Assembly (NCBI GenBank): GCA_030704615.1
Contig: CM060733.1
Coordinates: 622,001-682,000 of the forward strand
DNA: 60,000 bases
From: Takakia lepidozioides
Taxonomy: Eukaryota; Streptophyta; Takakiopsida; Takakiales; Takakiaceae
Direction: 5' to 3'
Under the pieces are notes generated by a model. The model did no database searches. It worked only from the letters and a program-made list of their open reading frames with translations, and was not told the origin of the DNA. A program made the translations under genes and the position numbers. Below, piece by piece: positions 11,061-21,821 of this stretch. Every line of letters starts with the position of its first letter. The stretch's first letter is position 1.

Positions 11061-11460
11061 TACAGGGTCATGCTTACATCAAATTTGAATGATCTGGAAG
11101 TATACAAGGAGATGGTATTGAAAGGGCTTTCTTCTGAATTGAATTGCTATAAAAGACATTCATCACAAATATTGAAACACATGATACCTTTACCCCAATA
11201 TGTACAGCGGCACCACATAGATGAAATGCCAATCCCAATTCCACCCAAGATCTAGTTTGCTATTAGACCCTGAAAACGAGGTTGCGTGTCACTCACCCTA
11301 GACAAACTAACACACCGTTGTTTACGAATTCAAGGAATGTTGAAGGGATTCAAGAAAGTATCTTAAATGAATCTTATACCTAGGTTTAGAACAAATCTCC
11401 TAAAGTCCCGGGGTATTAATGCATTGATATCCCGATTGACGCAGAACTGCCTCCTAGGTA

Positions 11461-12418
11461 ATGTCAAAGTTTTCGGAAGAGAGTGAGCTGCACACATTGG
11501 ATGTCCTTGCAAATTCTAGCCATTCTGTAGTCTTGTATTTGTCGACCCTGTTGGACATGAAGCCGCTTGAATCCACCTTGAGACTGAAATTTTGGGAATC
11601 CTTGCGATCATGGACCCTGTTTCCAGTCAATGGAGCACTTGTTCATGTTCAGAGAAAGGAAGAGTACTCAAGGTAGATTTAGAATAAATCTCATTGTGCT
11701 TGGGATAACAAATCTCTCGGGTAGCTTGGGATATTGGGAGGACATTTTGTAAGGCAAGACAACTCAAAGGGTGTTGCACATATTGACCAGGTGGTTGAGA
11801 GCAAGAGAGTTAGACAAAGAGTGTGCCAAATATGGAGCAACCATGCCACTTTGGGAGAGTAGATAACATGGTTTCATATGTGGAGAATATGTTGACAGAA
11901 GGGATGACGTTAAAAGACATTGCCGAGGCTTTCTCGATGAGCGATGTACGACAATGGGAGAGATTGATGAGCAGGGCTATTGGTGAACCATTTGGAGTGT
12001 TCCACACATTTACAACAGAAGAGTTGTGTCGTATATAGAAGAGTTGCTGCCAACAAACCAAAACGGAGTCAATTGGGGAGTGCGCCAGGTGAGGGCAACC
12101 TTGCACGCTAAGAATGTGAGGGTTTCTCGCCCCCAAGTTGATGCAACGTCACTTTGAATCCTTCGACTACGTAGAGAACAGACACTTGTGAGGATGCAAT
12201 ATAATGTCACAATGCCCATGGCATTATGGCATATGGATTGTGAGTACTATTCTCTAATTGAATGCATTATAGACCGGTGTAAAGAGAAGATGAATTTTTG
12301 CAGGCTGATTGAATATAGATTCGGCTCTGGGTATTTACAAACATCCAAAACCACATGTCTTAGTATCGGAAAAATAATGAGGTATAGGGATTTGAGCACC
12401 AAGTCCCTTGAAGATTAA
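11461..12418 (+). pseudogene. Degraded integrase-like (DDE) transposon gene
   Basis: Three plus-strand pieces suggest one protein. At 11461-11676 an alpha-helical segment is open. At 11823-12038 the frame reads MLTEGMTLKDIAEAF, a helix-turn-helix-like segment, and ends FTTEELCRI. After a frame change, 12030-12260 gives GVRQVRATLHAKNVRVSR and then MPMALWHMDCEYYSLIE. The order of 'EEL' helix, 'G.R.V.ATLHA..V.VSR' and 'LWHMD' resembles the region around the first catalytic Asp of eukaryotic integrase-core proteins of Ginger-like or IS-derived elements. The two other acidic residues are not recognisable and stops interrupt the frame. Likely a dead transposon gene. Confidence 0.45.
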
Positions 12419-12498
12419 TGGAGTTCCCTACAGGCTACCGCTAAGCCAATAACAAATGCTCTACATATTTTCTACTATAAAGTCTATTTATACAGAGT

Positions 12499-13160
12499 CT
12501 ATATATATATATGCTTCTCATTGTTGAATAATTGGGAGTTTAAGGCTCATGTGTGCGCCAGGCAGCGGGCCCCACGCACGGACGTCGGGCGCCCTTGGGT
12601 GGCCCCGCCGCGACCCATGACCCGGCCCGGGTGGGTCTGCCGCGAGGTAGGGTCCGCAGGCCCTGACCCTAGGCGGCGTTGGAGCTAACTACAGCTATTT
12701 TCTAGGTTAAGAGAGAAAAAAAAATGTTGGGGTATTAGCAAGCAGCGGGTAGTGTGGTGGTTGGGTGCATTGAGTGGTACCTATGAGATTGTGGGTTCAA
12801 ATCTGGTTGTGCAAATGTGTCTTAACGATGGTTCCAGCTGGTGCTGCACGTGTATTAATGACCCTCTTTTTGATGGGCGAGTTTTCTCGCAAAAATTTCT
12901 AAGTCCCGCGGGCGGGCTGCGGCACGACGAGCAGACCAGGCGCGACGAGCAGACCATTCAGTTGGACCCAAGACCCGTGAGGAAACCCGACCTGAGCGCG
13001 GACCCGACCCGACCTATCAACAGACCCAACCTGCGAGCAGACCCGGACCCTCCGGGTGGTCGCGGGGACGCCCGACGTCCGTGCATGGGCCCGCTGCTTG
13101 GCGCACACGTGCGCCTTAAATTCCCAATTATTCAAAAATGAGAGGATATATATATATATA
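12499..13160. mobile_element. GC-rich foldback element with ~95-bp terminal inverted repeats
   Basis: The left arm (12499-12591) and right arm (13065-13160) are inverted copies. Both read inward from a (TA)n run through 'ttgaataattggga', 'tttaaggc', 'tgtgcgcca', 'gcagcgggcc' and 'acggacgtcgggcg', with about ten differences. Inside the arms, GC-rich sequence full of 'gacccg' words shows weaker inverted similarity. No transposase frame is visible, so it is non-autonomous. It ends in alternating TA on both sides, which hides any target duplication. A SINE-like sequence sits in the middle (12735-12895). Confidence 0.8.
12735..12895 (+). mobile_element. SINE-like tRNA-derived sequence nested in the foldback element
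   Basis: The plus strand contains 'gggtagtgtggtggttgg', resembling an A box, and 40-50 bases further 'gggttcaaatct' (12793-12804), a close match to the Pol III B box. The spacing is tRNA-like. The body continues to about 12895. No clean target duplication was found, so the exact ends are uncertain. Confidence 0.5.
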
Positions 13161-13854
13161 GGAAAATGGGCATCATTGGTGGTTCCACGTCCTCCCATCC
13201 ACTCGGAATGGGGCAATGTCTTATAGGCGGTCGGTAGGATCTAGCTCCTCGGTTATAAAATGCCTTCGTAAAAACCTTCAGATTTTTTGGCTTTGTTAAA
13301 ATTAGGACCTTGGTTTTTTTCCCAGGGACGGGGGCTGTAATCCCATATTTTATGGATCTATTATTCTTAATATTGGACAGACAATTTTCAAACTTGGGCA
13401 ACGATTGTTGTTACTACAAAGATATTGCTCCTTCATGAAATAGGCGTAAAATTATACTCGGATGGTACACATGTATTTAAACCGAGTATCAAATGGCTTC
13501 AAATGCCAATCTTATGATTTTCTCGCTGATCCAAAAGAGTGTCTTAGTCTACACTTCTACATCACTCCATCCAAAGGACGCCAATGGGCTGCACCCTCAC
13601 AAGGCTCCATAGGAATCTCAGTGTCAGAGCATCAACAAGATCCGGAATAGTGACATCGCCAAATTTCAATTTAGTACTACCAAGATGATGAATGGGAAGA
13701 ATATATGTTTCCACATTCAGAGGATCTATCAATATGGTAGAGGTGATATCAACAATATCAGACATGGTACGGTAAGAAACATCAATAGTAGTGCACGATG
13801 AAGGATCTAGAATGCTAGTCAAAAGAGCATTTGTAATGCCACCATCAGTGTCAC
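13161..13854. other. Spacer with weak minus-strand ORF
   Basis: No clear gene. The minus-strand frame at 13822-13562 (LTSILDPSSCTTIDV) and another at 14224-14012 (DDLLKALAIFLAEM) could be remnants of one protein interrupted by the SINE-like insertion at 13855-13992, but neither is recognised. Confidence 0.3.
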
Positions 13855-13992
13855 CAAAAAAAGAAAAAAAAAGTATGACGCCTCCCGAAGGGAGTGTAAC
13901 TTATGGTGGATGGCCTTGCGTGGTGCATGCAGAGTCCGTGGCAATGTGGAGATGGCTGAATGGGCAAAGGAGGCAAGTGGCAAAGAAGCCAT
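13855..13992 (-). mobile_element. Second copy of the poly(T) SINE tail
   Basis: The plus strand shows an A-rich run, then 'gacgcctcccgaag' and 'gtaacttatggtg'. This aligns with the 3' part of the SINE at 9634-9700 ('gacgcattgccgaag', 'gtaacttatggtg'). On the minus strand it again ends in a T-run. The 5' head does not show the B box, so this is a truncated or diverged copy, or another element sharing the tail. Confidence 0.5.
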
Positions 13993-14478
13993 GTCACTGG
14001 TGTTTTAGCCATCACAACAACTTCAGTAGTCTGATTCTCTGAGACATGCAAATTGAAGCAAGGGCTGTAATATCCACAAGCATGACCATCTCCGCCAAGA
14101 AGATGGCCAAAGCTTTCAACAGATCGTCGGAGCCGCTTTGAGCTAGAAGACAAAGCCTACGTGTTCTCACACAATGTTGCCAAAAAGCAACACGCCATGG
14201 AGGTGATTTGGGAGCATCTTCCATAGGAAAACAATATAAGAATCTACAAAGTTATGCAGCCGAGAGCTCTAAAACGCTGCAACGGGGGGAAAAAAAAAAT
14301 CAAGAAATGCTGAAAAACAGATCAAAGAAGCGCAAAGAAACATCATCTGGAGTCATAAGGCAGAACAACTGGATCTTCAACAACTGCTAGACCTGCAAGA
14401 GAAGAGCACTAAGCATTCACGCCATAAAAACCAAAACAACCTTCATTTAGTCTGATGAGTGAGCTACAATTACGTACT

Positions 14479-14575
14479 AGGTAATGGCGGTTGCGGCATC
14501 ACCGTGGATAATGGAATTGGAGTGGTGAGCGGCGGTAGGTATCCACGGTGATGCCGCTCCCGGGCGCCATTACCT
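14479..14575. repeat. Hairpin H1, 97 bp, upstream of the first recombinase gene
   Basis: The outer arms AGGTAATGGCG (14479-14489) and CGCCATTACCT (14565-14575) are perfect complements. The inner arms CGGCATCACCGTGGATA (14494-14510) and its complement (14540-14556) are a perfect 17-bp pair, with a loop of about 29 bases. 'ttacg' lies five bases to the left. The same design, opening with (A/G)GGTAA after 'ttacg', recurs at 18070-18199 and 19990-20093. It is probably a terminus of the recombinase-bearing element that follows. Confidence 0.85.
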
Positions 14576-14868
14576 TATGTGATTGGCAGTTAGCGAGTTA
14601 TTCCACGTTAGCTTTGACAGCTCACCAAACACGTAGCTCACATATAAGGTTTGTTATATCTCAATTCTTGATCTCCTTCTGGCTCTTTCTTTCAGTGCAG
14701 ACGCTTGTCTCCTTCATCTGCATATGCTTCGACCTAGTTTGTCTGTGCTTTTCAGTTCTAGTTCCTTATCTTGTCTGACATGTTAAGATCTCATAAATTG
14801 TTTCAGATTCAAGATTTTGGATCTGTAGAGTAATACTTAGAATTCTTGATCATTCAATTCGAACAAGA

Positions 14869-17822
14869 TGGTGCGTGCGCCTGGAAGTCGAGGTCGTGGA
14901 AGTCGAGGTCGTAGACCTCCACTGAGGCTCCACGAGTACCTGATCGGTATCCTTTGATGCCTATGGAGAATGTTGTTGATGGTGTGCCGGAGGCGAGGTC
15001 CGATTATTATAGGACAATCAAAGGTTCATATTACAAGGGTCGGCCCGTTGTTGCTAATGAGGTGGTCAATACTACTTGTCATGATGAGACTCCAAGCAAT
15101 CCGATTACCAAGTTTGCAACCTCAAGCGTCAAGGCTGTGACATTAAACTCAGATGTGAGTAAGAGCTAGATTCTTGAATTGTTTTGCTCATTTTTAGTTG
15201 CCTTGTGGTTTCATTATCTAGCTTTAATAATATGCTTTTGTAGCATCATTGATCATTTTGTTTTATATATTTATGCAATTGTTTCTAACATATTTATGGT
15301 TTCTATTCAGGATCAAGGTCTGAGCACACACATGAGTGACATATGTTCATTTGATGTAGGAATCGATGAACTAAATAACATTGACAATGAAAGCGAAGCT
15401 TTCACAGAGGCTACCAAATATTTTGCGGACATGCAGTCAAACGAAGCTAATGATGATGAGGAAGCTGTCTGCACTGAACTCTTTGGTGAGGATCTGAGCT
15501 TAATCTTGTTAATGTTGGAGGAAGAAATAAGAGCCTTGGTCCAGAGATGTGGTTTCGGAAACGATTTTCAAAATGGAGGATCGCAACTTAGAAAGACGAT
15601 ACTATTCCCTTGAAAGAACTGCCTTTAGATGTGCTGGCAGATTACATGGTTCCCTTCATACTTCAAGTTCGGAAACTGAATGGCGAATAATATCTTTCAG
15701 CCTCCTTGTGTCATATGTTCCGTGCTTTGGGAAGGATTATCAGACAACACCAAATAAAGAAGGTTTGCCGCACTAGGGTTGATGAGGTCCCTATTCTCAT
15801 TAATCAACATGCATACTTTGAGAATGCCAAGCTTTGGTGGTTGCAATGGACAGGTACATTAAACTGGGTGCCAATAAGAGATGTGTCAAATCTGACCCTA
15901 TTACCTGGAAAGACAAGTTGGAGTGCTTGGCAGATCCAGACCATGCCATGACTCATCTCATCGGTTGTCAGAAACGATTTTGTTTCTATGCTTTGTCGCG
16001 ATTCTGTCTAAGAGGACACTCAGAGATATATAATGTTCTTGATATCATTTTTTCTGAAGGCAAAGATATTCGTGATGTAAGTATATCGCCTTGTTTGTTT
16101 TTATGTCCAGCTTTTTAACTGGATGTTTTTAACATGTTGTCGATAGGGCCATCTTCCAAGTTTATATCCATTTGATATGGTCTTTGTAGGTACAGTGAGC
16201 GGGACACAAAAATTACAGAGCATCTCCTACCAAATATCAGGAAGAGCACTTCCGAGAACCTGTTGTGTACTACGAATCTGATGTGGTTCTAACCTACCGC
16301 CAACTTGTGCGGCATTAGCCATGCAAAGGGGATCCAACAATTGGACGACACTTGTTCTTTCAAGCTATACATGGCTATCCAAAGACTGCGGTGAATGTTC
16401 TCTTGATCTTTAAGTTTTTTACATTTGCAATTTATGACTAATTGCTTCCTTGGCTTTCAAGGTTTATTCCGACCTAGTTATGGTTTATTATGCAGGCATG
16501 GTACAATCCGAACAATCTGGGGGTGAAAACGATCGCCAATTGGGTAAAGAGCATGTTCAATCTCGTTGGAGCTGAGGATCAGTTTACAAACAAGTCACCC
16601 CGCTATGCAACTGTTCAAAGGTTTGTACAACTTGCAAAAATTGGTTGTTGCTTATCTCGTATTTCTCTGGTTTGTAAGTATTATCTGTCTTTTTGTATTG
16701 CTGCTTACTTGCTTCTGATCTAGATCTTATTATGAAATAACATGAAGACGACATTAATTAACTGCAGGATGATAGCTGCTGGTGTGCCAACACATGTTGG
16801 CATGTCGATCACCGGTCATAAACATGAAGCAAGCTATAGGAGATATGACCAATCGATGAAGCTGTTACACTGAGATGGCTGCAATAGAGGTTATTACTGA
16901 CCCTTTTGACAAAAATGGCAAGAGACTGACATATGAAGAGATCCTCGAAGATCTTGTTGACCGCGGAGAAAACTTTGATCTACATGGCCACCAAGCAAAA
17001 ACACTGTTGATCAGTGTTTTTGATCATGTACCGGATGGAGATGTAGTGATTTCTTGTGGATTTGACTCACCGAAGCTTTTGCCATTGGAGTCTTTAGCAG
17101 CGTCTGGACATCATCCTCTCAGTGCACCACCCGTCACTTATATTAACACAGAATTTGCATGCATTACTGGAGATGTCATCATCTCAAAAGTAACACCCGG
17201 TCCTTGTTTAGATCATGTAATAGATCATGGTCAAAGTACTGATAAATATCTGAGCTTTGATTTCAATACTAAAGATTGTCTTAATGAGACTATAATTTTG
17301 ACAACAGATTATCCATCTGTAGCTCCTAATCTCACATACAAAAGAAAGGCAAAAGTGGACAATCTTCCGTTTTCATCTGCTGGAACCGGTAAGTCCATAA
17401 TATAACCAACTTTATTTTTTGCATTGTATTTCCTTTGATGATTATATGGTTCTTACAAATGTTTTTTGGTTGGCAGATATACAACTATTGGCAAGCAGTT
17501 CCCAAGATAGCTCAGTCCCACCGAAAACCACTGCTACTACTCTTCCTGCTTTTCCAAGCCATGCAGGAGTTGAGAAGGAATTGTTAGAAAGCAAGTTCTG
17601 GGAAGAATGTGACTTTGAATGGCTTGCAAAAGTTTGGCCTGAATCCCGCAAGTTTTTGGGGCCTACTACTATCAGACTGTCACCAACAACATCGGCCAAC
17701 GTTTCTCTAATTGTGTAGTTGACATTACTGCCGATCCTGCCATGTTGCAGCATTTTCTTGATCGGAAGTACATAACTAACTTGGCAAAGGAACAATCATA
17801 TTTTAGAACACTTACATCCTAC
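14869..17822 (+). pseudogene. Crypton-type tyrosine recombinase gene, spliced and broken
   Basis: After an ATG at 14869 (SRGRGSRGRR-rich start) the reading passes through several exons. Visible introns include about 15155-15309, about 16078-16190, 16384-16496, 16620-16767 and 17390-17476, all GT...AG. The protein shows a SAM-like N-terminal core (ELPLDVLADYMVPFILQVRK), a box I with the first Arg (FYALSRFCLRGHSE, near 16000), FFQAIHGYPKT, WYNPNNLGVKTI, box II NKSPR near 16590, ITGHK and SYRRYD near 16850. This is the order of the DUF3504/Crypton family of DNA-cutting tyrosine recombinases. A further ~290 residues follow, with one intron and no recognised domain. Breaks: frame change near 14925, stop at about 15683, frame changes near 15830, 16860 and 17655. 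Lys replaces the usual His of HxxR. Confidence 0.8.
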
Positions 17823-18069
17823 TAACATAGTTCAGCCCAACGAAGTGTATACACGTGCCCACATTGTTAATGGGTATCAATACTTTGAATACATCAATTG
17901 ATAAATTCGATTCAGGGAAAATATTATATGGGATAGGGAAAGAAATTACGGGAAGTAATAAATCAAGTAAACCCTGGATTGACGAGCTACAACCAATTAC
18001 ATGACAATGAAACCCTAGTGGCAATGCAGAGGAGAAACGGGCAGTCTCGAAAACGAGCAGCTTCGTTTT

Positions 18070-18199
18070 TTTACGAAAGGTAAAGCCCTCGCCCTTGGAC
18101 TTTCTTGGATTTTCGACCCGTGCCCTCGGGCTCCGCCCTCGGAACAGGCGCCTCAAATCGAGGAAAGTCCTCAGGCGAGGGCTTTACCTCTTACGTAAA
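18070..18199. repeat. Hairpin H2
   Basis: Perfect 16-bp arms AGGTAAAGCCCTCGCC (18078-18093) and its complement (18174-18189) are continued inward by GGACTTTC (18097-18104) and GAAAGTCC (18163-18170). They are continued outward by 'tttacg' on the left and 'cgtaaa' on the right. The loop is about 58 bases, GC-rich, with its own 'ccctcgg' repeats. Confidence 0.9.
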
Positions 18200-18676
18200 G
18201 AACCGGGCCATATTTCTTAGTGTGTAAATATGTTCCTTATCTAGCTGAATGCCCCGCCAGTGCGTGAGGAAGCAATATGGCGCGATGTATTGCACAGTGC
18301 ACATTATACTTGGTATAATGCATCGCCCTCATCTTTGGGGGTTCGAATCTTTTCTTTACTGAAATTATTCAAACAACTTCTGTTGTGTACATGAATTCGC
18401 AACAATGTGCCACACTTTCTACGTATCTACAATGGCAATGTGCCGAACACAAACCCTAATCACTCATTTCCATTCGCAGGCTCCTTCTGGACAAGTGCAG
18501 CACGTAGCAGATTGGCTGCTTGAATAACATCACTTGCCACATTCAGTGTAATAATGTTGCAGTTTTGCATATTGTTAAACTGCCCAACCTACACACGAAC
18601 TATAATAGCAGGAAAATGATGCAACATCGAAGTATCACGTTGCACCAGCTCACGTTCAGCCTACATAAACAATTCA

Positions 18677-19825
18677 TCAGGGCATGTCGAACAAATTTTC
18701 CTCATTCCCCTTAGCCAGAAGGGATTTTCCTGCAGTCTCCAACGCACTGGGATGAACCGCCGCATTAGGGTGAACAATGACAAGATTATTAGGAATAGAA
18801 CCTAAAATCTGCCGAGGTATAGGAGACTCCATCTCCAAAACAGAACCCTGTTGGACCTTTAGCGTAGTATGCTTGGACTTCGTCCTGTAAAGCATCAACG
18901 AACAGCAGGGGTTTGCCTTCGCATTTTTCACCAGAAATAATACGTTGAGCTGCCCAGTCTTGCAACATCTTGTCAACACGAGAATCCCTTCTCGTAGCTC
19001 TCCTCATCGCGATGCCCCGTTATCTGCATCCATGTCCTCGAAGGCACAAATGCCTCTTGCATACGAGTTATGCCGGTGCTCCTTCCCGACTTATTGGAAA
19101 TGATCTTATCCTTCAAACCTGGAACTCCACTGGTCATCTTTCTTGTCTTGCCCCCTAGCGTGTTCCTGCCGACAGGCCCTTTCGAGAACCACACGGCGTC
19201 GTTGGGTTCAAATTTCGAAAGCGGCGTGAGAAACAACGGGTGAGGAGGCTTTTCCTCCACACTAAAAACAGGTCGGTGCGATATAAGTACCTCAAAGGTA
19301 CTATGGATAACATTAGCAACAGGGCACATCACAGGTTTACGGAGGTTCTGAACTCCGCATTTTTCAATACCTACCTTGGAGGTTTTCGAAAGCCCTGGAG
19401 TGTATTTCAAAACTTTGCTGAGAACAGTATTGGTATTTTGTAAAGTCCTGCATCTTGGTAGCACATATCTCCGACGCAACACGGATGAAGAAATTCCTGC
19501 AGTTTGACCTTAACACTCGCCAATTTGACACCAGCATTTTGCAATTTGGCATCTAGCAATTCGACTTTAATCGCCGAGTACAAACTGTAAGCGAATTGTC
19601 ATCTACACATTGTGCAGTGAACAAATAAGCAGCAGATACTTCTTTTGTAGAATTGACAGCAGGTTTCACATCCAATTCGACCTCAGCAACATGAATATCA
19701 GAATCAAGAACAATTTCTTTAGGCAGGTCTGAAAAATTCACTCCAAGATCAAAATTCGGCAATTCCACTTCCCTGCATTGGCGTTTAGCAGACACGTCAT
19801 CCTCTCTTTCAATTTTAGCCTCCAT
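18677..19825 (-). pseudogene. Second Crypton-type tyrosine recombinase, broken
   Basis: Starting at an ATG at 19825 (MEAKIEREDDVSAKRQCR) the minus-strand frames run through an acidic N-terminus, a helical segment (LYSAIKVELLDAKLQ), then VIHSTFEVLISHRPV, WFSKGPVGRNTLG near 19190, box II NKSGR near 19090, MQITGHR and EESYEK near 19000, and a low-quality tail to about 18677. The 'W-F-K-x-P-V-G-x-N-T' block, the KxxR box and the 'ITGH...SY' block place it in the same DUF3504/Crypton family as the gene at 14869-17822. Several frameshifts and a missing or diverged box I show it is inactive. As in the other copy, Lys replaces His in HxxR. Confidence 0.75.
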
Positions 19826-19989
19826 CGCCACAAGCAATCACCGCAACAGAGCGTCAAGTACTACCGAAAACAAGCCACAACACGACTGACACCAAACAAG
19901 AGCTATAAAAGAAAAGCCACGTGCCAACGCCAAAATGACCTACTAAAGAAAACGGGAAAGAAAAAGAAATATGGCCTGTTTCTTTACGC

Positions 19990-20093
19990 AGGGTAACTTA
20001 TGCCCCTTGTGTGGGGCAATCCCGGATTTGAGGGCCAGACCCCAGGGTCAGGCCCTCAAATCCGGGAATGCCCTCCACTCAGGGCATTACCCT
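19990..20093. repeat. Hairpin H3
   Basis: Perfect 16-bp inner arms CCCGGATTTGAGGGCC (20021-20036) and its complement (20051-20066) have a 14-base loop. Each outer part is again foldable: TGCCCC/GGGGCA on the left and GCCCT/AGGGC on the right, with AGGGTAA at 19990 facing TTACCCT at 20087-20093. 'tttacg' precedes it. The arm sequences differ completely from H1 and H2 although the outermost (A/G)GGTAA is kept. Confidence 0.9.
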
Positions 20094-20429
20094 ATACCTT
20101 CAATATGGCGACAGGTGCCTCCCTCTTCCTGCCCCCTTGGCGAATAATGGGCCCACCAAATGAGCTGTCAAAATCCTTGAAATTCTTAACCTCATTTCCC
20201 TAGCCCGCCAGGACCCGCGCGAGGGCGGAATCTGAGGGTAAAAGAATGGCTGCAGTGAGGCGAGATGGAAGAGACCTATAACCGTTCAACGCATTTGGAG
20301 ATGCATTCGTCCATAGGACGATGTGGCGTACTAGCAGACTGTGCGGTCATAGGTCTATGTTCGGTGATAGGCCAATATAGCCTAGGCGGCACATCGACCA
20401 TCCTCGCTGCTCTTGGAAGAGGATCTAAA

Positions 20430-21125
20430 GGAGTCAACTGCTGATTTGACAACACCAGAGTATTTCACAAAATGTCTGAACGGAGTACCTATACATGGAC
20501 CACAATGGTAGCAGGTTATGCCAAGCATGGGTTTGGTAGGGATGTTCTGGAGATCGAGGCAAATGCAACAGAAAGGCGTGACGGCGGACAAGGTCATGCC
20601 CAGCACGGGTGTTGGACAAGCATTTCAGATCTATCAGCACATGCAAGATGAAGTGTTTATACCGGACAGGGTCACCTTCATATGTGTTCTCAATGCATGG
20701 GCAAGCCTAGGAGCCCTGGAAAAAGGCAAAGAGGTCCATGCTGAATCATCAAAGCCGGAGTTCCATCATATGTGAATTTGGAGAATGCGCTTGTTGAGAT
20801 ATACGCCAAATGTGGGAGCACGATGAATGCTTTGAGAATGTGGTTAAGCGGAATGTGGTCTCATGGACTGCGATGATTGCAGTATGTGCTCATCACGGTT
20901 GTGGTAGGGAGGCTTTCAATAACAATGAGCAAATGCAGCAGGAAGGGGTGACACCCAACCGGATCAGGTTCATTTGTGTTCTCCATGCATGTGCCAACCT
21001 AGGAGTCCTGGAAATGGGCAAAAAGGTCCGTGCTGACATAATCGAAGCTGGAATTGTGTTAGATAGTAATCTGCAGATAACCCTGGTAAACATGTTTTTC
21101 AAATGCGGGAGTGTGAAGGATGTAC
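20430..21125 (+). pseudogene. PPR gene relic
   Basis: Plus-strand frames give IPDRVTFICVLNAWASLGALEKGKEVHAE (about 20660-20745), then NVVSWTAMIAVCAHHGCGREAF (about 20848-20915), TPNRIRFICVLHACANLG and MGKKVRADIIEAGI, ending KCGSVKDV at about 21122. These are two consecutive ~101-residue PLS units of the type in the intact gene at 21822-25514, with frameshifts near 20590 and 20750-20810. The relic stops exactly where antisense EndoU exon sequence begins. Confidence 0.9.
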
Positions 21126-21420
21126 ATGAGCCAGGTGCAGACTCAGAGTGACGCCTAGTTTCAGGCCCTGATTCATTGCCGGGTACACCCTGCGATCCAG
21201 CGTTGTTGGGTTGAGCCTGCTGGGACTGATCCTCAGCTGCATGCAGCACCTCCCGCGCCAAGTTCTTAAGCCCATCCAGCACAGAATGCTTGACGCTGCT
21301 GAGCAAAGAATCCATGGCTGCCACCTTGCTCACACCAAACGGCCAAGTGGGCAAGGTCATTGTACACACCAAGTATGCCGGGTAGCTGGTAGTTGTCTTT
21401 ATGAAGGTTAGTTAGTAAGC
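21125..21420 (-). pseudogene. Inverted partial copy of EndoU exon 1
   Basis: The minus strand reads MDSLLSSVKHSVLDG, then LHAAEDQSQQAQPN and ETRRHSESAPG. This closely matches the first exon of the EndoU gene (28510-28758) with a handful of changes. Similarity extends upstream of the ATG through 'acttggccgtttggtgtga', so leader sequence was copied too. It ends at 'cacctggct', directly against the PPR relic. No other EndoU exon is nearby, so it is a non-functional fragment. Confidence 0.9.
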
Positions 21421-21821
21421 TAAATGGCAAGTTGGTTTAGAAGTTGTTTGTGATTCTTGTACTGTGTGATAAAGGGCGTGGTGATACGCACACTTACAGT
21501 TAGGCACCCAGAAATGAGTCAGTTTACTTATTTGAGACCCCACTTACAGTTACTTCACAATTGAAGTTAATGGGTGCACTACTACTACTACTACCATTCC
21601 CTGCAGTCTGCCGACGGCTCATCTGCAACTAGAATTTCTGTGACTTCATTGCTGCTTTCATATGATCACTTGTGAATGATGATCATCAACAGGGGCAAAC
21701 ACAGAAATCGAGGCGTTCACTGTCCACAAATCTTCTGACTCTACTCTTTGCTTACTGATTAATTGTTGTCTGTCCACCCTCATGCTCAAATCAAAGCATT
21801 TCTTTCATACAAATTGCTTAT
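21421..21821. other. Spacer downstream of the PPR gene
   Basis: About 400 bases lie 3' of the PPR stop. There is a short 'actactactactacta' run near 21580-21594. No gene or clear polyadenylation signal is recognised. Confidence 0.5.

Larger units (their letters stand above)
18070..20093 (-). mobile_element. ~2.0 kb recombinase element with hairpin termini
   Basis: The element is bounded by two large hairpins, H2 (18070-18199) and H3 (19990-20093). Just inside them lie inverted 25-base sequences, 18194-18218 and about 19964-19988. Each reads inward from a hairpin as 'cgtaaagaa', then 'ggccatatttctt', with only two mismatches. This makes H2 and H3 the two ends of a single element, which contains a minus-strand recombinase gene. 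No target-site duplication is obvious, as expected for tyrosine recombinase elements. It directly follows the first recombinase pseudogene. Confidence 0.75.

Noticed and set aside
12746-12815. Possible tRNA gene
   Set aside because: A and B box-like words exist but acceptor and anticodon stems cannot be drawn; treated as SINE-like.
18812-19007. Separate small protein downstream of the second recombinase
   Set aside because: Frame is the decayed continuation of the recombinase tail; no independent start context or domain.
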